From: Paguma larvata
Lineage: Eukaryota > Chordata > Mammalia > Carnivora > Viverridae
Length of the DNA stretch: 64,000 bases
Direction of reading: 5' to 3'
Assembly (NCBI GenBank): GCA_030068075.1
Contig: CM057829.1
Span: 84,001,132-84,065,131 of the forward strand
A model generated the notes under the pieces. The model did no database searches. It saw only the letters and a list, made by a program, of their open reading frames with translations, and was not told the origin of the DNA. The translations under genes and the position numbers were made by a program. Below are positions 11,898 to 23,279 of the stretch, in pieces (position 1 is the stretch's first letter; each line of letters opens with the position of its first letter).

Positions 11898-13460
11898 CTA
11901 CCAACTCTGTCAGGGAGGGAGAGGAGAATTAAGATATTGCATTTTAGGCGTGTGTATTAACTCACCATCTAACATGGAAAAAATAATGAGTGTAACCCTC
12001 ACAATGGTGGAGTATGGGGAGCTTTTAAATAGGGAGTTTAATCTCCTTTAGAGCAAAGCCACACTCTCGGTTGCCCTAGGTTTTTGGCAAGATTCCCAGA
12101 AGCTGCAGTCATTCATGAGCCACACACTCTGTTCTTAGGAAAATTGCATTGGGATCTTCACACAGTGCAACCGATGCTCTCATTTCGGACGCCTCATCTG
12201 TAAAAAATCCCCTCACACATGTATATACACGTGTGTGGTACTTAACTCAGCCACCACCAAAGAATGGAGCACTGCTGAGACTTGAACCTGTGGCTGCAGG
12301 AAGTCCAAGTATTTCAGACCTTATGTGTCGACTATAAAACCATTCCTTTTGGCTGATTATTCTGGAATTAAAATGTAGTTTATGTTAAGCAAGCTTGGAA
12401 AATTCCCAAATCAAATAAGCTTATTTAGAGAGGCTTGTTCTACTCTCTTTGCAAATGCTGAAGCCACAACTTTATTTTACCTCTGGTCTTCTTTGACTTT
12501 TGTAATGTACTCCATGTACTCGTTCCCACTCAACTCTACTTTGAGTCACATTTTTCTGTGGAATATATTTATCATGACTAGAGAATAAAACAGTCCATAA
12601 TATGTATTTACTTATTTAAATTCTTAAACTATGAAAAATTACCCGACTGTTTCATTTTGAAGGCAAGGGACAATTTCTTTTACTACTTAGTGTTCGTTTA
12701 ACAGAATAAGGCTTGAGATTGGGTTTTGACGGATTAAACTAAAATGGCTCCTGAGACCAGTTTGTATATCTTTTTTCCTTATGCAATATTTTTTTGTGGC
12801 TCCGTACTTTTGATTTTTACATTCATTGAGGTCAATTTCAATAATTACAGCTGCACTATACTTTTCATTCATACACTACATTTTGAAAAATTACATTTTA
12901 TGCAATTTCCTAATTTGGAAAATGCACAGCAGGGGCACTTGCAGGTTAGCTTTTAGCTATATGCAAATTCCTAAATTTATGTAACTATCACTAAACAAAA
13001 AAGACAAAATAGAATATAACATCTGCCACCACCACCACTAACAGCAAAAGTAGAAGACAATGTTTATTCTACCTCTTCATTACATACAATTTTGCTAATG
13101 ACTTAAGTGATAATAAACAGATTCTGTTAAGCTTTGGTCAAAAATATTTACAGCAATTAAGCTATTTAGTTATTGAAGTTGTATGATCCTCAGACAGCAT
13201 TAAGTGGCAATTGTGAGGAGGTTCTCCACATCAGGTTTGCACACAGAAAAGTCAGCTACCCTAAAATGCTGCTTTCTCTGAATACACGCTGGTTGTTCTG
13301 TTAACCTCTTACAAATACTTGTAAAGACATTTTCTTTGCTATCATCATGTTATATTTCCTCAGAGCGTTACCCTCACCCTCTCCCCAGGGCTGAGTGTGT
13401 TTTTGCAAAGCTGATTTCATTAATTCTGCTAACATTTCTGTGATTAAAAAAAAAAAAAAA
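11898..13460. other. Unique sequence, no gene recognised
   Basis: It contains an imperfect 24-bp palindrome at 12214-12237 (cacacatg...cgtgtgtg) and a 15-base A run ending at 13460. There is no recognisable gene. Frames of 60-70 codons at 12149-12956 have no supporting context. Confidence 0.5.
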
Positions 13461-13465
13461 GTGGC

Positions 13466-13490
13466 AGAGAGGGCAGGTGGTGCCCTCTCT
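13466..13490. repeat. Perfect 10-bp inverted repeat, 5-nt loop
   Basis: agagagggca (13466-13475), loop ggtgg, then tgccctctct (13481-13490). The arms are exact reverse complements. It sits immediately before a MIR-like core and just after an A run. Confidence 0.9.
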
Positions 13491-13580
13491 CCTCATCTGA
13501 TAGGTAGAGAAACTGAGGTACTCAGAAGATGAAGGAGTTTGCAGATGGTTTCACAGCAGGTACAGGGTGGAGCCCAGTCT
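13490..13580 (-). mobile_element. MIR fragment, minus
   Basis: 'ctcatctgataggtagagaa', 'actgaggtactcag' and 'tttcacagcaggtacagg' follow the reverse MIR core (GAGGAAACTGAGG...CACAGC). The copy is diverged. Confidence 0.55.
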
Positions 13581-13599
13581 CTTGCCTGTGGTGGAAGTG

Positions 13600-16040
13600 T
13601 TTGGTCTGTTCCCAGGCAATATCACAGTGAACTTTAATTCAAGAAAATAAAGTGTAAGGATATTATAGGAAAAATTTAGCCAGCTCTCATGCCTGTTTTC
13701 TCTTTTACTGTATTTTGTACATCCACGTATTCCTTGGCTGTGTTTGCAATTTACATGTTGAACTGAGGAGGACTTGCTGTCTCCAGGATTAGTGCATTTT
13801 TTCTTAACTGGACACTTTTGAAAAACAACAAAAACGGGAGCCAGATTCCATGTGGCCTGACTCAATTGTCTCCAGCAAGGTCAATTTGGTGTTTTCTGCT
13901 GTATTTATGATTGACTATGAGGCTATGGATTAGAACACATGGGTAAGAGATAGAGGGTTTCTATCAAGACATCTTAATTTTTATATCAGGGCAAAACTAT
14001 AAAATACTTTGTAGAAATTAAAATATATATTCTATAAATATTCAACTCTGTTAAAATAAATTTGCTTCCTTGATATTTACAACTATGAAACAATAATATA
14101 AATCAGCTAACTGGAAGATATAGAATGCCATATATGTGCCAAAAGCATGCTACTATAAGCAGACAAAAATTTTAACACCATTTAAGACCCTACATATGAT
14201 AGTAGATGGTAATCTAGAACACAGTTTCTCCTGCCCAGTTATACAGACCTTTGACAAAATTTCTTTCCACAAGTATTTCAAATTGATTTGGAAAATGTAA
14301 ACAAATCCATTCCCTACCAATACTATAATAATTCATTTAAATTAAATTACTCACTTGAAATTGTTAGTTTAAAAAATGCCAAAACTGGGAGGTTGCACAA
14401 ATGTAACTCCATAATCAAATATGATTGCTCTAATTTTAGTAACAAAAGGCTAAAGCACTCATCATTTAATAGTAATCTTTCACTTTCTAGTCCTTTTATG
14501 GAGGCGTATAACATATAAGCATTTTCTGTAGAAATGTCATCAGAGCCATTTAAACATGAAAATTAAATCAGATTTATTTTCAGATTCACATTATCTTTGT
14601 AGCTTTTCTCATGATGTTACATTTGTTTTTCTGAACTAAATTTATCAAACTTTTAAATCTCTTATGCCATAAAAAATAGCATCTTCTTAGGGGATGTATT
14701 TGACAGTCAAAGCTGATTCAATATGCATTTTTATATCATCTGTCTGATAGAAAATATATATTAAAATATAAAAATATATAGTATAAAATATTAAAAAATA
14801 TATTATTGACTGATAGTGTTAATTTCACTGTTAAAAATGTTGCCACATAATTCAACTTTCTTAAAGTGGAATACTGGAGATATTTAAATCTGATTAGAAC
14901 TTCTAAACTCTAATTTCTTATCTTACAAAGACTACTTTGTCTGGCTCATCATTTGGCAGGCATTATTGCGCGTTAAGGGGATAATAGAAGTATTTAATAG
15001 TCACTGCAAGTATTATTTAAAATTTCACAGTTGCCATAAAAAGCGGGTTTCAGAATTTTACTTTGACATTTTTCTACAAATTAAAATGGATAATAAGAAA
15101 TCTAAGAAAAAATATTAGCACTGGAATAAAATATAACATTTCTGCAAACAGTTATTTTACAGATATACTGTAAATTTATTAAAATAATAACTGTGATATG
15201 AAATGAAAATGGGAATATTGTGGTAACAGGATCAAATGGAGGAAACCTAGAATAAGACATTAATGTTAGGAATAATTTCTTAAACGAAGATGATCTTATT
15301 AGTAACTCAACTGGTAATGAAATCTGCATGAAATAATCAGAAATAAAGTAAAACACATTATTATAAATGTAAATCCTGATTCGAACACAGTTGCTAAAGA
15401 GCTTATTGGCATTATAAAGAAAACAAACCTGGAAGAAGAACAGCTCCAATGTTTTATCTATTCAGACATTTCACAAAGTTTTGACATTAAAAAATTCACA
15501 TTTAAAAATAGATATGAACCTCAGTGCATAGGAAAAAAATCATAGAGTTTATTTTATTAGACACTGTGACCATGCATTTAAAGGATTTTTTTATATTTGA
15601 CACACATATGAGAAATAGGTGTCTAATTTTTTTTGTCAACTTGCACTGCACAAAGAACATAGTTTCGTGTTCATCTCAAATGTGTGGCAGGCCTCACTAA
15701 AAACAACTTCAGCTAGAGACAGAGATTTCCAGCGTTTCTTGAAACAAAGCAAAGTAAGAAAGCTCAAAGCTTATGCAGCAAATGTGACATTTGCCTCAAG
15801 TTAATGACCTCACTCCCCGTGTAGCTATAAATGATAACAGCAGTAACAAAAAGAGCATGACTGTTACAATGACATGCTTACATGCTTTTTTGGGGAAAAA
15901 ACGTTGCAATTTAAAATGAACTTTTATTTCAGAAATCAAGCAAAAGACATACCAAAACAAGCAACTAAGCAAACAAACAAACAAAAACCAAAAGTTAAGT
16001 TTCGGAGATGTTCACTCAAAATTCAAAATGTATTTGGGGC
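13600..16040. other. Unique AT-rich sequence
   Basis: No gene is recognised. The window's longest frame (115 codons, minus, 15102-15449) is here. It is Phe/Ile/Leu-rich, as expected from AT-rich DNA read by chance, and has no start context or homologue I know. A very AT-rich patch lies at about 14750-14815. Confidence 0.55.
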
Positions 16041-16048
16041 ATTTTTGT

Positions 16049-16088
16049 TAGTTCTTAATGCATTTTTTTAGTTCTTAAGACATTTTTT
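16049..16088. repeat. Tandem duplication of 20 bp
   Basis: Two adjacent 20-bp copies (16049-16068, 16069-16088) share 'tagttcttaa' and 'catttttt' and differ at two positions. Confidence 0.85.
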
Positions 16089-16205
16089 ACCTTTCTTCTT
16101 GTGTGATTTAGATGCAGGTTAAAAAAAAAATTAACAGCTTGAAGAGTGCTAATTAGAACCAATTATAATTTCATTGACCTGCCATGGCTCACTATGTCCT
16201 GGTGA

Positions 16206-16222
16206 AAAAAAAAAAAAAAAAA
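16206..16222. repeat. Poly-A run (17)
   Basis: Seventeen consecutive A residues without a recognisable retroelement body upstream. Confidence 0.9.
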
Positions 16223-16712
16223 GAGCATTTTGCTTTATGCACATGTCTGATGGGGAAGCTTAATATTCAACACATGTGCATGAAGTAATCAATTAACTAG
16301 CAGCCTAAAGAGGACAATAATCTATGCAATTCCTTTTTGTTAATTTCTAGGTAATATGATTATTTAAAAATACGATCATATTTCAGATGGGACCATTTGA
16401 TTCATCAAAATAGTGGCTATCTAACTAGTATATAAATTGGTGTTCATGTCAATAAAAGGACAGAGAAAAAAAGCTCCTATATAATTTATTCATTATGAAA
16501 TCATAAAAATGCTGCAATGAAGAAAGTTCCTTTGAATCAATTCAGTTCTCTAGGAAAGTAATTCAATTTTAATGTAACCTACACTAGTTAACAAAAGGTA
16601 TTTCACAAGCTTTGGTTAGAAATGCAATACAGTAACCTAATATTACCTTACTTCTAAGTTTAGCAACTACCATTTCATACTGTGCAATATGTAGTTTAAA
16701 AAGTTGTCTACT

Positions 16713-16726
16713 CCCATCTAGTGGTC
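16713..16726. promoter_or_regulatory. CTCF-like motif
   Basis: cccatctagtggtcat is close to the CTCF core in its CCnTCTAGTGGnCA orientation. It lies in unique sequence. Occupancy cannot be judged from one motif. Confidence 0.3.
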
Positions 16727-16729
16727 ATA

Positions 16730-17845
16730 TTGTTAAATGTCCTTTCAAAAATTAGCGTGAATGGTCCGTATTAAGGCAAATAGAACTGCTGTTTTATTGT
16801 CAGAATTAAATAATTAATGCAGTTAACAACATCTGCATAGATTAAGTAATTCAGGCTCATGGGTTTTGTTGATAGCAGTAATTTTAAAAACAGCATAAAA
16901 TGGTTTTAGCCTGATTTATGGAGCGTAGTTCATGCTGCCAGAGCCGCATGGAGCTCATTGACTGGAAAACTCCCAGGATCACTCGAGAGAATTGCCATAG
17001 TTCTATAGTCAACAATTTCTTATGAATATTTTATAAAAATGTCTATGTATAAAGAGAAGGAAAGTTCAAGCAATGAGGTCCTCTGTGTACAGCAGAATTC
17101 CAGAATATAAAAATAGATGATTGATCTCTTGAAATCCTTGTAAAAAAAATTAAGACTGTCGATTTTCAAAATAAGCACTTTAAAATTTTTATGTCATCGT
17201 GATTTTTTTCCTACCAAAATGTAGACTAGAATAGCATTTGTTGTATTAGTGATACCTGTCTTCCCCCCCCGCAAAAAAAGCTAAAAAGAAAAAGCAAATT
17301 GCTTTTTGTATTTTAGCAAAAGGAAGTTTATGTTTTGTTTTTGTTTTTGTTCTTTTAAATCTTATGCTAACATAGCAGCATGTGGCTCGGATGCTGGAAT
17401 AATAGCGTATATTCACACATGTTGGTATTAATTGCAACCAGGTAGAGCTTAGCGACCTGTAAGTCTGAAGATGCCAAAAGACAATTCAGGAATCTTCTCT
17501 GGGGGTAGGAGCGGGGCTAGAAAGGATTGACACGGTGAGGAAAGATTGTTCTGTTTCAACCGACAGGATCAAATCTTCAAGGGTCTATGCAATTTCTACA
17601 TGAAAGCCACTCACCGAGCTTCAGCTGAGTAGAGATGTGACCAATTATGAGCTAATTATTCTGCAGAGCAGATCGGCTTATTTTACCCACTAAAACATAT
17701 TGAACATTTCTATACAAATACCAAACTAGTTTTTCTACAAGAATCTAGGATTTCTGTCTCCATTTAGAGAGGCAGGAGAAACATGCATCACTACGCCAAA
17801 CAAAGGACTGGTTGAGTCATAACGCAGTGACGGAATTCAGAGAAA
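16730..17845. other. Unique sequence, no gene recognised
   Basis: The sequence is moderately GC-balanced around 16900-17000 and 17400-17650. No repeat or coding feature is recognised. A run of nine C lies near 17266. Confidence 0.5.
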
Positions 17846-17849
17846 AGAA

Positions 17850-18180
17850 ACCACAGTGGTCGAGAAAGCTTCCTGGGAGTGGACTGATTTGATCTAGGGC
17901 TTAAAGAATGAGTATTATTTGCGTAAGAACCCAGAGCATAATGGCTTCAATAGCAACAAAGATGCAAAGTTTAAAGTAAATTTGATATGTTTGAGGAAGA
18001 GCTAGTAGATTATTCTCTTAAGAATGGAGAGAGTTCATGCCCCATGCCCGGGAACAGTGGGGACAAGTGTTAGAATTCTAAGTCTCTTGGGACAGACTAG
18101 GAAGGGTCCTGAATGCCCTGTCAGACAAGGGAGCTGAATAGGCTGAGGTTGGATAAATGTTTTCCTTGGATGTATAAAAC
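17850..18180 (-). mobile_element. Ancient L2-like mammalian-wide repeat, minus
   Basis: 'gcttcctgggagtggactga' and 'agggcttaaagaatgag', then 'aagggtcctgaatgccctgt' further on, follow the reverse of the common L2-associated phrase ('cttcctggaggaggtgac', 'gggccttgaatgccaggct'). The copy is highly diverged and the family name is uncertain. Confidence 0.4.
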
Positions 18181-18332
18181 TTGTATATGAAAAAGATCCA
18201 ATTTACAAATCCTTGCAAGATGACTAGACAGAGAAAATACTGGCAACATGTTTACTCACATTAAACCCACAAGAGTTGTGCCAGTGGTTAGTTGATCGAG
18301 ATTAACTGAAAACTTACATTATGGAATTCACT

Positions 18333-18415
18333 TTTTGATTTATTCATATATGCATCAAATATTTTTTATCATCTACTATGTGTCAAGCACCGATATGAGT
18401 ATTTACATAAGGTTT
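18333..18415 (-). mobile_element. L2 3'-end fragment, minus
   Basis: 'catcaaatattttttatcat' and 'ctactatgtgtcaagcaccg' match the reverse of the L2 terminus (ATTTATTGAGCACCTACTATGTGCCAGGCAC). Confidence 0.6.
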
Positions 18416-18802
18416 CAGTTAAGTGCTATTTAAAAAGATTTATGCTAGAAACATAATGCATATTAGCGGCAACATGCAGTGATTTTTTTTTCCATTTCTG
18501 AAAGACAATGTAAATACTTAAATAAGTATTCTAGAAGTTTTAGGACTGAATACAAAACCTACTGCAGATTACTTATGTGTAATTTATAAAATTATATTTC
18601 TTTATTTAACTTTGAGTTAGTTACCTGTTAAATAGAACCACAACCAAAAATAAATAAAGCTAGAGAGATCATAAGGAACTGAGATAACAAAAAGAACAAT
18701 GAGTTTAAATCACTTTGAAAGCAACTAAACAATCTCGCAACTTGAATAACTATTAACCATTGACTTCTAGCAGAGCAGCTGAGATGATTATCTTGAGCTC
18801 TT

Positions 18803-18856
18803 TTTTTTAATTGATTTGTTTGCACTTCCTTTTTTAATTGATTTGTTTGCACTTCC
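18803..18856. repeat. Perfect 27-bp tandem duplication
   Basis: Two identical adjacent 27-bp units (18803-18829, 18830-18856), each running from a T6 tract through 'aattgatttgtttgcac' to 'ttcc'. The exact identity implies recent slippage or duplication. Confidence 0.95.
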
Positions 18857-18859
18857 TAC

Positions 18860-21555
18860 TCTTTCAGACTCTTCCTCCACTGCCGTATATATATGAAATA
18901 TAACATAAGAAATATTTTTAAGTGTCACTTAAATGTAGGTCTTATGTAAATACTCCTATGTGTCTCACATATCAAAGTGCATAAATGTAGAGACATAGAT
19001 AAAAATAGATATGTATGTAGGTATATAAATATCATTGAATATATATAAATATATAAGGTGAATAGATATAATTATTAAGCCATATCATTTTAGTTTCTAA
19101 TTTCTAAAATATAATAGTATAGAATTTTAATATCATGAATAGATATGCAAATGCATTCATATTGTTGTAAAAAATACTTCTTTGTGACTATTTAGGCAAA
19201 TAAACATTTAGACAAATAAACATATTAGTTATACGTAAAGACTCTATTCCACATAAAATTAGAAGTCTCGAAATGGAACATACTTCCAATCATACATATG
19301 TACGTGTATGTGTGAGTTGTTATATTTCACAAGCCTGATTTCACGTTCTAAAATAGTCCACATTTTAGACAGATATTAGAAATAGAGGGAAAAAATGACT
19401 TAAATCTTGAAAATAACCTCTTTTACAAACATATTTTATAAAATAAAATAGTTTTCAAAGTTTCACCAGGATAATATTTTAAATCTTTTGGCTGAGTGAT
19501 CTTACTAAGCTCCTAAAAGGCATGTTTTCTTTTGCTGATCAGTCAAGATATAGGATGATTCAAGGACTTGGATGTGCTTTTATCAAGCTACATCAAGCCT
19601 AAAATCAACTCCATCAAACAAGGAGATTTTTAAAAATTTTGTTTTCTTAGGACAAAAAGAAAGCCTATGACTTTGGATTAAGAAAAAAACAAAACTCAAA
19701 CTGGAAAGTTTGCTTGTAATAGGCAGGTGAGCCAGAAAAGTGAGGTATGGCATGTGAGTCATTCGGAGTGACATTTCATTTAGCTGTTTTATTTCAAGCC
19801 TTATGCCTCTCCCGCTTTTTTTTCTTTTTTTTTTTTAAATATCGTAGCAAAGAACAAAGGCGATCAAGACGGAAAGCAATATAATCATTAAGTAGTAATT
19901 GGTAGAGGAGGCTTTGGGGTTAAAATTAATAAAACCAGCATGATGTACATTAAGAATGTATAAATATTTAAGGAACTACAGCCTACTTGGAGATATAAAC
20001 CGATTAGCACAACTGCTTAATCTAGAGATGCAAATGTTTCAGGTAGATCAAATAAACACAGACTGTTTATGGGAAATGTGTAAGTTTTCATTCTAGAAGT
20101 GCTTTACTCCATTCAAATTTTAGTTGTCAAAATAAAGCATTTTTGATGTGTATAAAAGGTTTTTTGTTGCATCAAATGCAATTTAGGAAATAGAACCACA
20201 AATAAATATCATTGCACATATTTGTTTTTCCTCATCAGGTCATGTACTATAGTTTGCAGTTTTGGCTTTTCATATAGAAAGTAAAAGGAAAGACTCATCC
20301 TTCCTCTTTGCTGGTAATATTGATACATAAAAAGTTGTCAGTGGGGATTATATGTTTAAAGGTAAAATGTTTATTCTTTGTTTACAGCATTTCATGTAAT
20401 ATACAAAATAACAAGTAATTAATAAATGAGGTACTTAATAGTGCTAAATAGCTACTCTTCTATTTTATCTCTCAAAAAATCTAGTATAGAATTTTTGGAT
20501 GTAAGATGCTTAATGTGATTAATGTTAAATATCTAAATGAAAATTTAAAAATAGAACTATTGATGGAATGCTTGTAAATATATGCATGTTTAGATTTACC
20601 TAGACAAGATATCTAGTAACTGATATATAGTAATGTTTTCTGAATCCTTTTGTATCACACAGCCTTGAACTTGACAATGTTTAGAATAGAAATTATATTA
20701 TAATAGAAATTATATTCTCACGACATCAAAATACATAAGTAAGAACATTTTAAAAATTAGGCAAAACTAAAAGTCCAATATATGGAAATGTTCTATTAGA
20801 TTAGCAATTTCATCGTCTCACACGATCAGTTAGAATTAGGTGTACTGTGATCAGGTATCTGTCTTGTATCCGAATTCCTTAACAGAGATCTATATTTATG
20901 GTATTGTTCTGCTGAATTCCAGTGAAAACATAAATTCGTGCCAGGTGACTGCATCTATACCAAACATATACCCATATCCAGGCCAGTCCATGCAAGTCCC
21001 TACTTGCAAATTTAAATTTGTATTTGTAGAACACCAAACAAATGTTTTGAACAGAGAAAGGGATGATAGAATAGACAATAACAGTAGGTGAATCCATCAA
21101 AGCTTCCTTTTCCACTGACAGAGCACTGGGGAGCAATGCTCATAAGTGGGGGCTGCAGTCAGAAGGCTTTCCCTCTGATTGATATTAGGTACTATGTAGG
21201 TCAGCAAACAAGCCTAGACAATGATCCATCAAGAATACCTTGTCCCAAATATGTCAAATACTTAAGGTTTGTTTTTTTTTTGTTCATGTTTTCCACATCT
21301 TCTCACTGGCCTACTTTCCTTAAAAAAAGAAAAACTATGATTCTATAGCATTAATTTTTAGCTCTTGGCAATACTCAATATTAGATTATTTTTTTGCTAT
21401 TATCTATTTTTTTAAGACTACATTCGAAACCCATGTAGGTAATATAAAGAGAACGTTGAGGTTCTTTTTTAAATGAGGCATTTTTTTTTATTTTTAAGGA
21501 GACATTTATAAAGAGAATTATTACAGCATTTTAATTTTTCTAAAAAATAAAACAT
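18860..21555. other. Unique AT-rich sequence, no gene recognised
   Basis: It contains a short direct duplication at 20685-20716 (aatagaaattatatt twice). Overlapping frames on both strands at 20840-21348 show no family resemblance. Confidence 0.5.
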
Positions 21556-21557
21556 TT

Positions 21558-21766
21558 GGGGCGCCTGGGTGGCTCAGTTGGTTGGGCGGCCGACTTCGGC
21601 TCAGGTCATGATCTCGCGGTCTATGAGTTTGAGCCCCACGTTGGGCTCTGTGCTGATGGCTCAGAGCCTGGAGCCTGCTTCAGATTCTGTATCTCCCTCT
21701 CTGTGCCCTTCCCCTGCTCATACTCTGTCTCTATGTCTCTCAGAAATAAATAAATGTTAAAAAAAA
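21558..21766 (+). mobile_element. CAN-SINE, plus, well preserved
   Basis: Full head ggggcgcctgggtggctcag, an intact CpG-containing tRNA-like part ('gatctcgcggtctatgag'), a pyrimidine segment and the tail 'aaataaataaatgtt'. A probable target-site duplication of about 14 bp (aaaaaataaaacatt before, aaaaaatagaacatt after) is hard to delimit in A-rich flanks. Confidence 0.96.
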
Positions 21767-21799
21767 TAATAAAAGTAAAAAAAATAGAACATTCTAGTT

Positions 21800-22640
21800 T
21801 TCCTAAATTCTCCTACATTATGTATATCCTGATGAATAAAATGGGGATGAAAAAATATATTACTTTTGTCTTCAGGCTAAGAGCTACACCATCTCAAGAG
21901 TAATCATTTGCAGTGCGCTTTTCTACTCTTCCTTGTAAGCGGAGCAACAGATCTTTGCTGACCTATCACTTTCCCCAAATAGAAAATCTATAAATCATAC
22001 AAATATATGAGAGTCTATATTAAGTGCGTAATACATGTTAAAAAAGAGACTCCCTGTTAATCGACACCCAGTGTAGGCAAGTAAATCATATCTATCAGTA
22101 TCTAGGATATAGTAAAGAAGTAAACTTAACTGTATGTTACAATGAAGGCAGATTCAGAAAGTCACAATTATCTCTAGCGTCCTGAGAGAGAAGTGTCTCA
22201 CAAAGGGTCTGTACAAAGGGTCTTTCTTGAGTTGCAGTAGCATGGAAAGCTCTTGGTTTAAGTAGCACTTCTGTCTCATAGAATCTTCATGAAAACACTG
22301 GTAAGGTGACCTTTATATTCCACTGACACACCTGCGGTGTCTGTTGATTTATCCCAACTCAGTTTATCCTCAGATACTTTTTCGAAAGTTCTAAAACATA
22401 TACCTGGCAGAGCAATAAGGTTAGAAAACAAGGACTTGATAAATGGGCCTAATGCAGACCAGCCTTCTATCTCCAATGCACAGAGAGATGAATACCCAGA
22501 TAATCCACTCAAATATTCCACTTATGTAAAGAGCATAATTGTTTTTCATTTTTTATTATGTGGAAAAAGCATTGGCTTTCTATTGGTAGGGAAAGATATT
22601 AAACTGTAATTCGGTTACTATAGATAAATATTACAGCCGA
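21800..22640. other. Unique sequence, no gene recognised
   Basis: Overlapping frames occur on both strands at 22276-22609 (81 codons minus, 90 codons plus). Neither resembles a known protein. A short duplication 'acaaagggtct' occurs twice near 22200-22223. Confidence 0.45.
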
Positions 22641-22810
22641 GGGGCACCTGGGTGGTTCAGTCAGTTAAACGTCTGACTCAATTTTGGTTCAGGCCTTGAT
22701 CTCATGGTTTGTGGGTTTGAGCCTGGCATCGGACTCCGAGCTCACAGTGCAAAGCCTGCTTGGGATTGTCAATCTCTACCCTACTTTCAAAATAAATAAA
22801 CTTAAAAAAA
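22641..22810 (+). mobile_element. CAN-SINE, plus, with 10-bp target-site duplication
   Basis: Head ggggcacctgggtggttcag, then 'ctcatggtttgtgggtttga' and the tail 'caaaataaataaactt'. Flanks ttacagccga (22631-22640) and ttgcagctga (22811-22820) are a duplication with two mismatches. Confidence 0.94.
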
Positions 22811-23124
22811 TTGCAGCTGAGTTCTATTGAGCACTTATGTGACGATTCCAAAAATAGAAACTAATTCTCCTAACTCTTTATGTTCTAGAGTTGAACTATA
22901 AGAACAATAAAATATTTCAAAAACCTGTCATTGTAGTTGCTTTGGTTTAAATACCTCAAATTAACAAACAAGAGAAAGGCATTGTTATTTTGTGGTTTGC
23001 TCAAAATAATGTGTAGATAATCTTAAAATATAACACTAATTAGTGCTCTCTAGTGAAGGATTTCCTGCTCTAGTGTTCTGAAGTCACAATAATTTACAGA
23101 TATTTTTAATATTAAAAAATTATA

Positions 23125-23275
23125 GGGCACCTGGGTGGTTTAGTCAAATGAACATCTGACTCTTGATATCAACTCAGGTCCTGATCCAGGAGATTCTCTC
23201 TCTCTCTCTCTCTCTGCCCGTCTCCCTTGCTTATGTTCTCTCTATATAAAATTAAAATAAAATAAAATAAAATAT
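23125..23275 (+). mobile_element. CAN-SINE, plus, internally deleted
   Basis: The head 'gggcacctgggtggtttag' leads to 'actcaggtcctgatcc'. The sequence then jumps straight to 'ggagattctctctctc', omitting about 60-70 bp of the usual body. It ends in a TAAAA-type tail (23251-23272). Confidence 0.88.
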
Positions 23276-23279
23276 ACTT

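Noticed and set aside
15102..15449. 115-codon minus frame, the longest in the window
   Set aside because: Phe/Ile/Leu-rich reading of AT-rich DNA, with no recognised motif, no exon signals and no conserved-looking composition.
22276..22609. Opposed frames of 81 and 90 codons
   Set aside because: Frames overlap on opposite strands, no motif or splice context; treated as chance.
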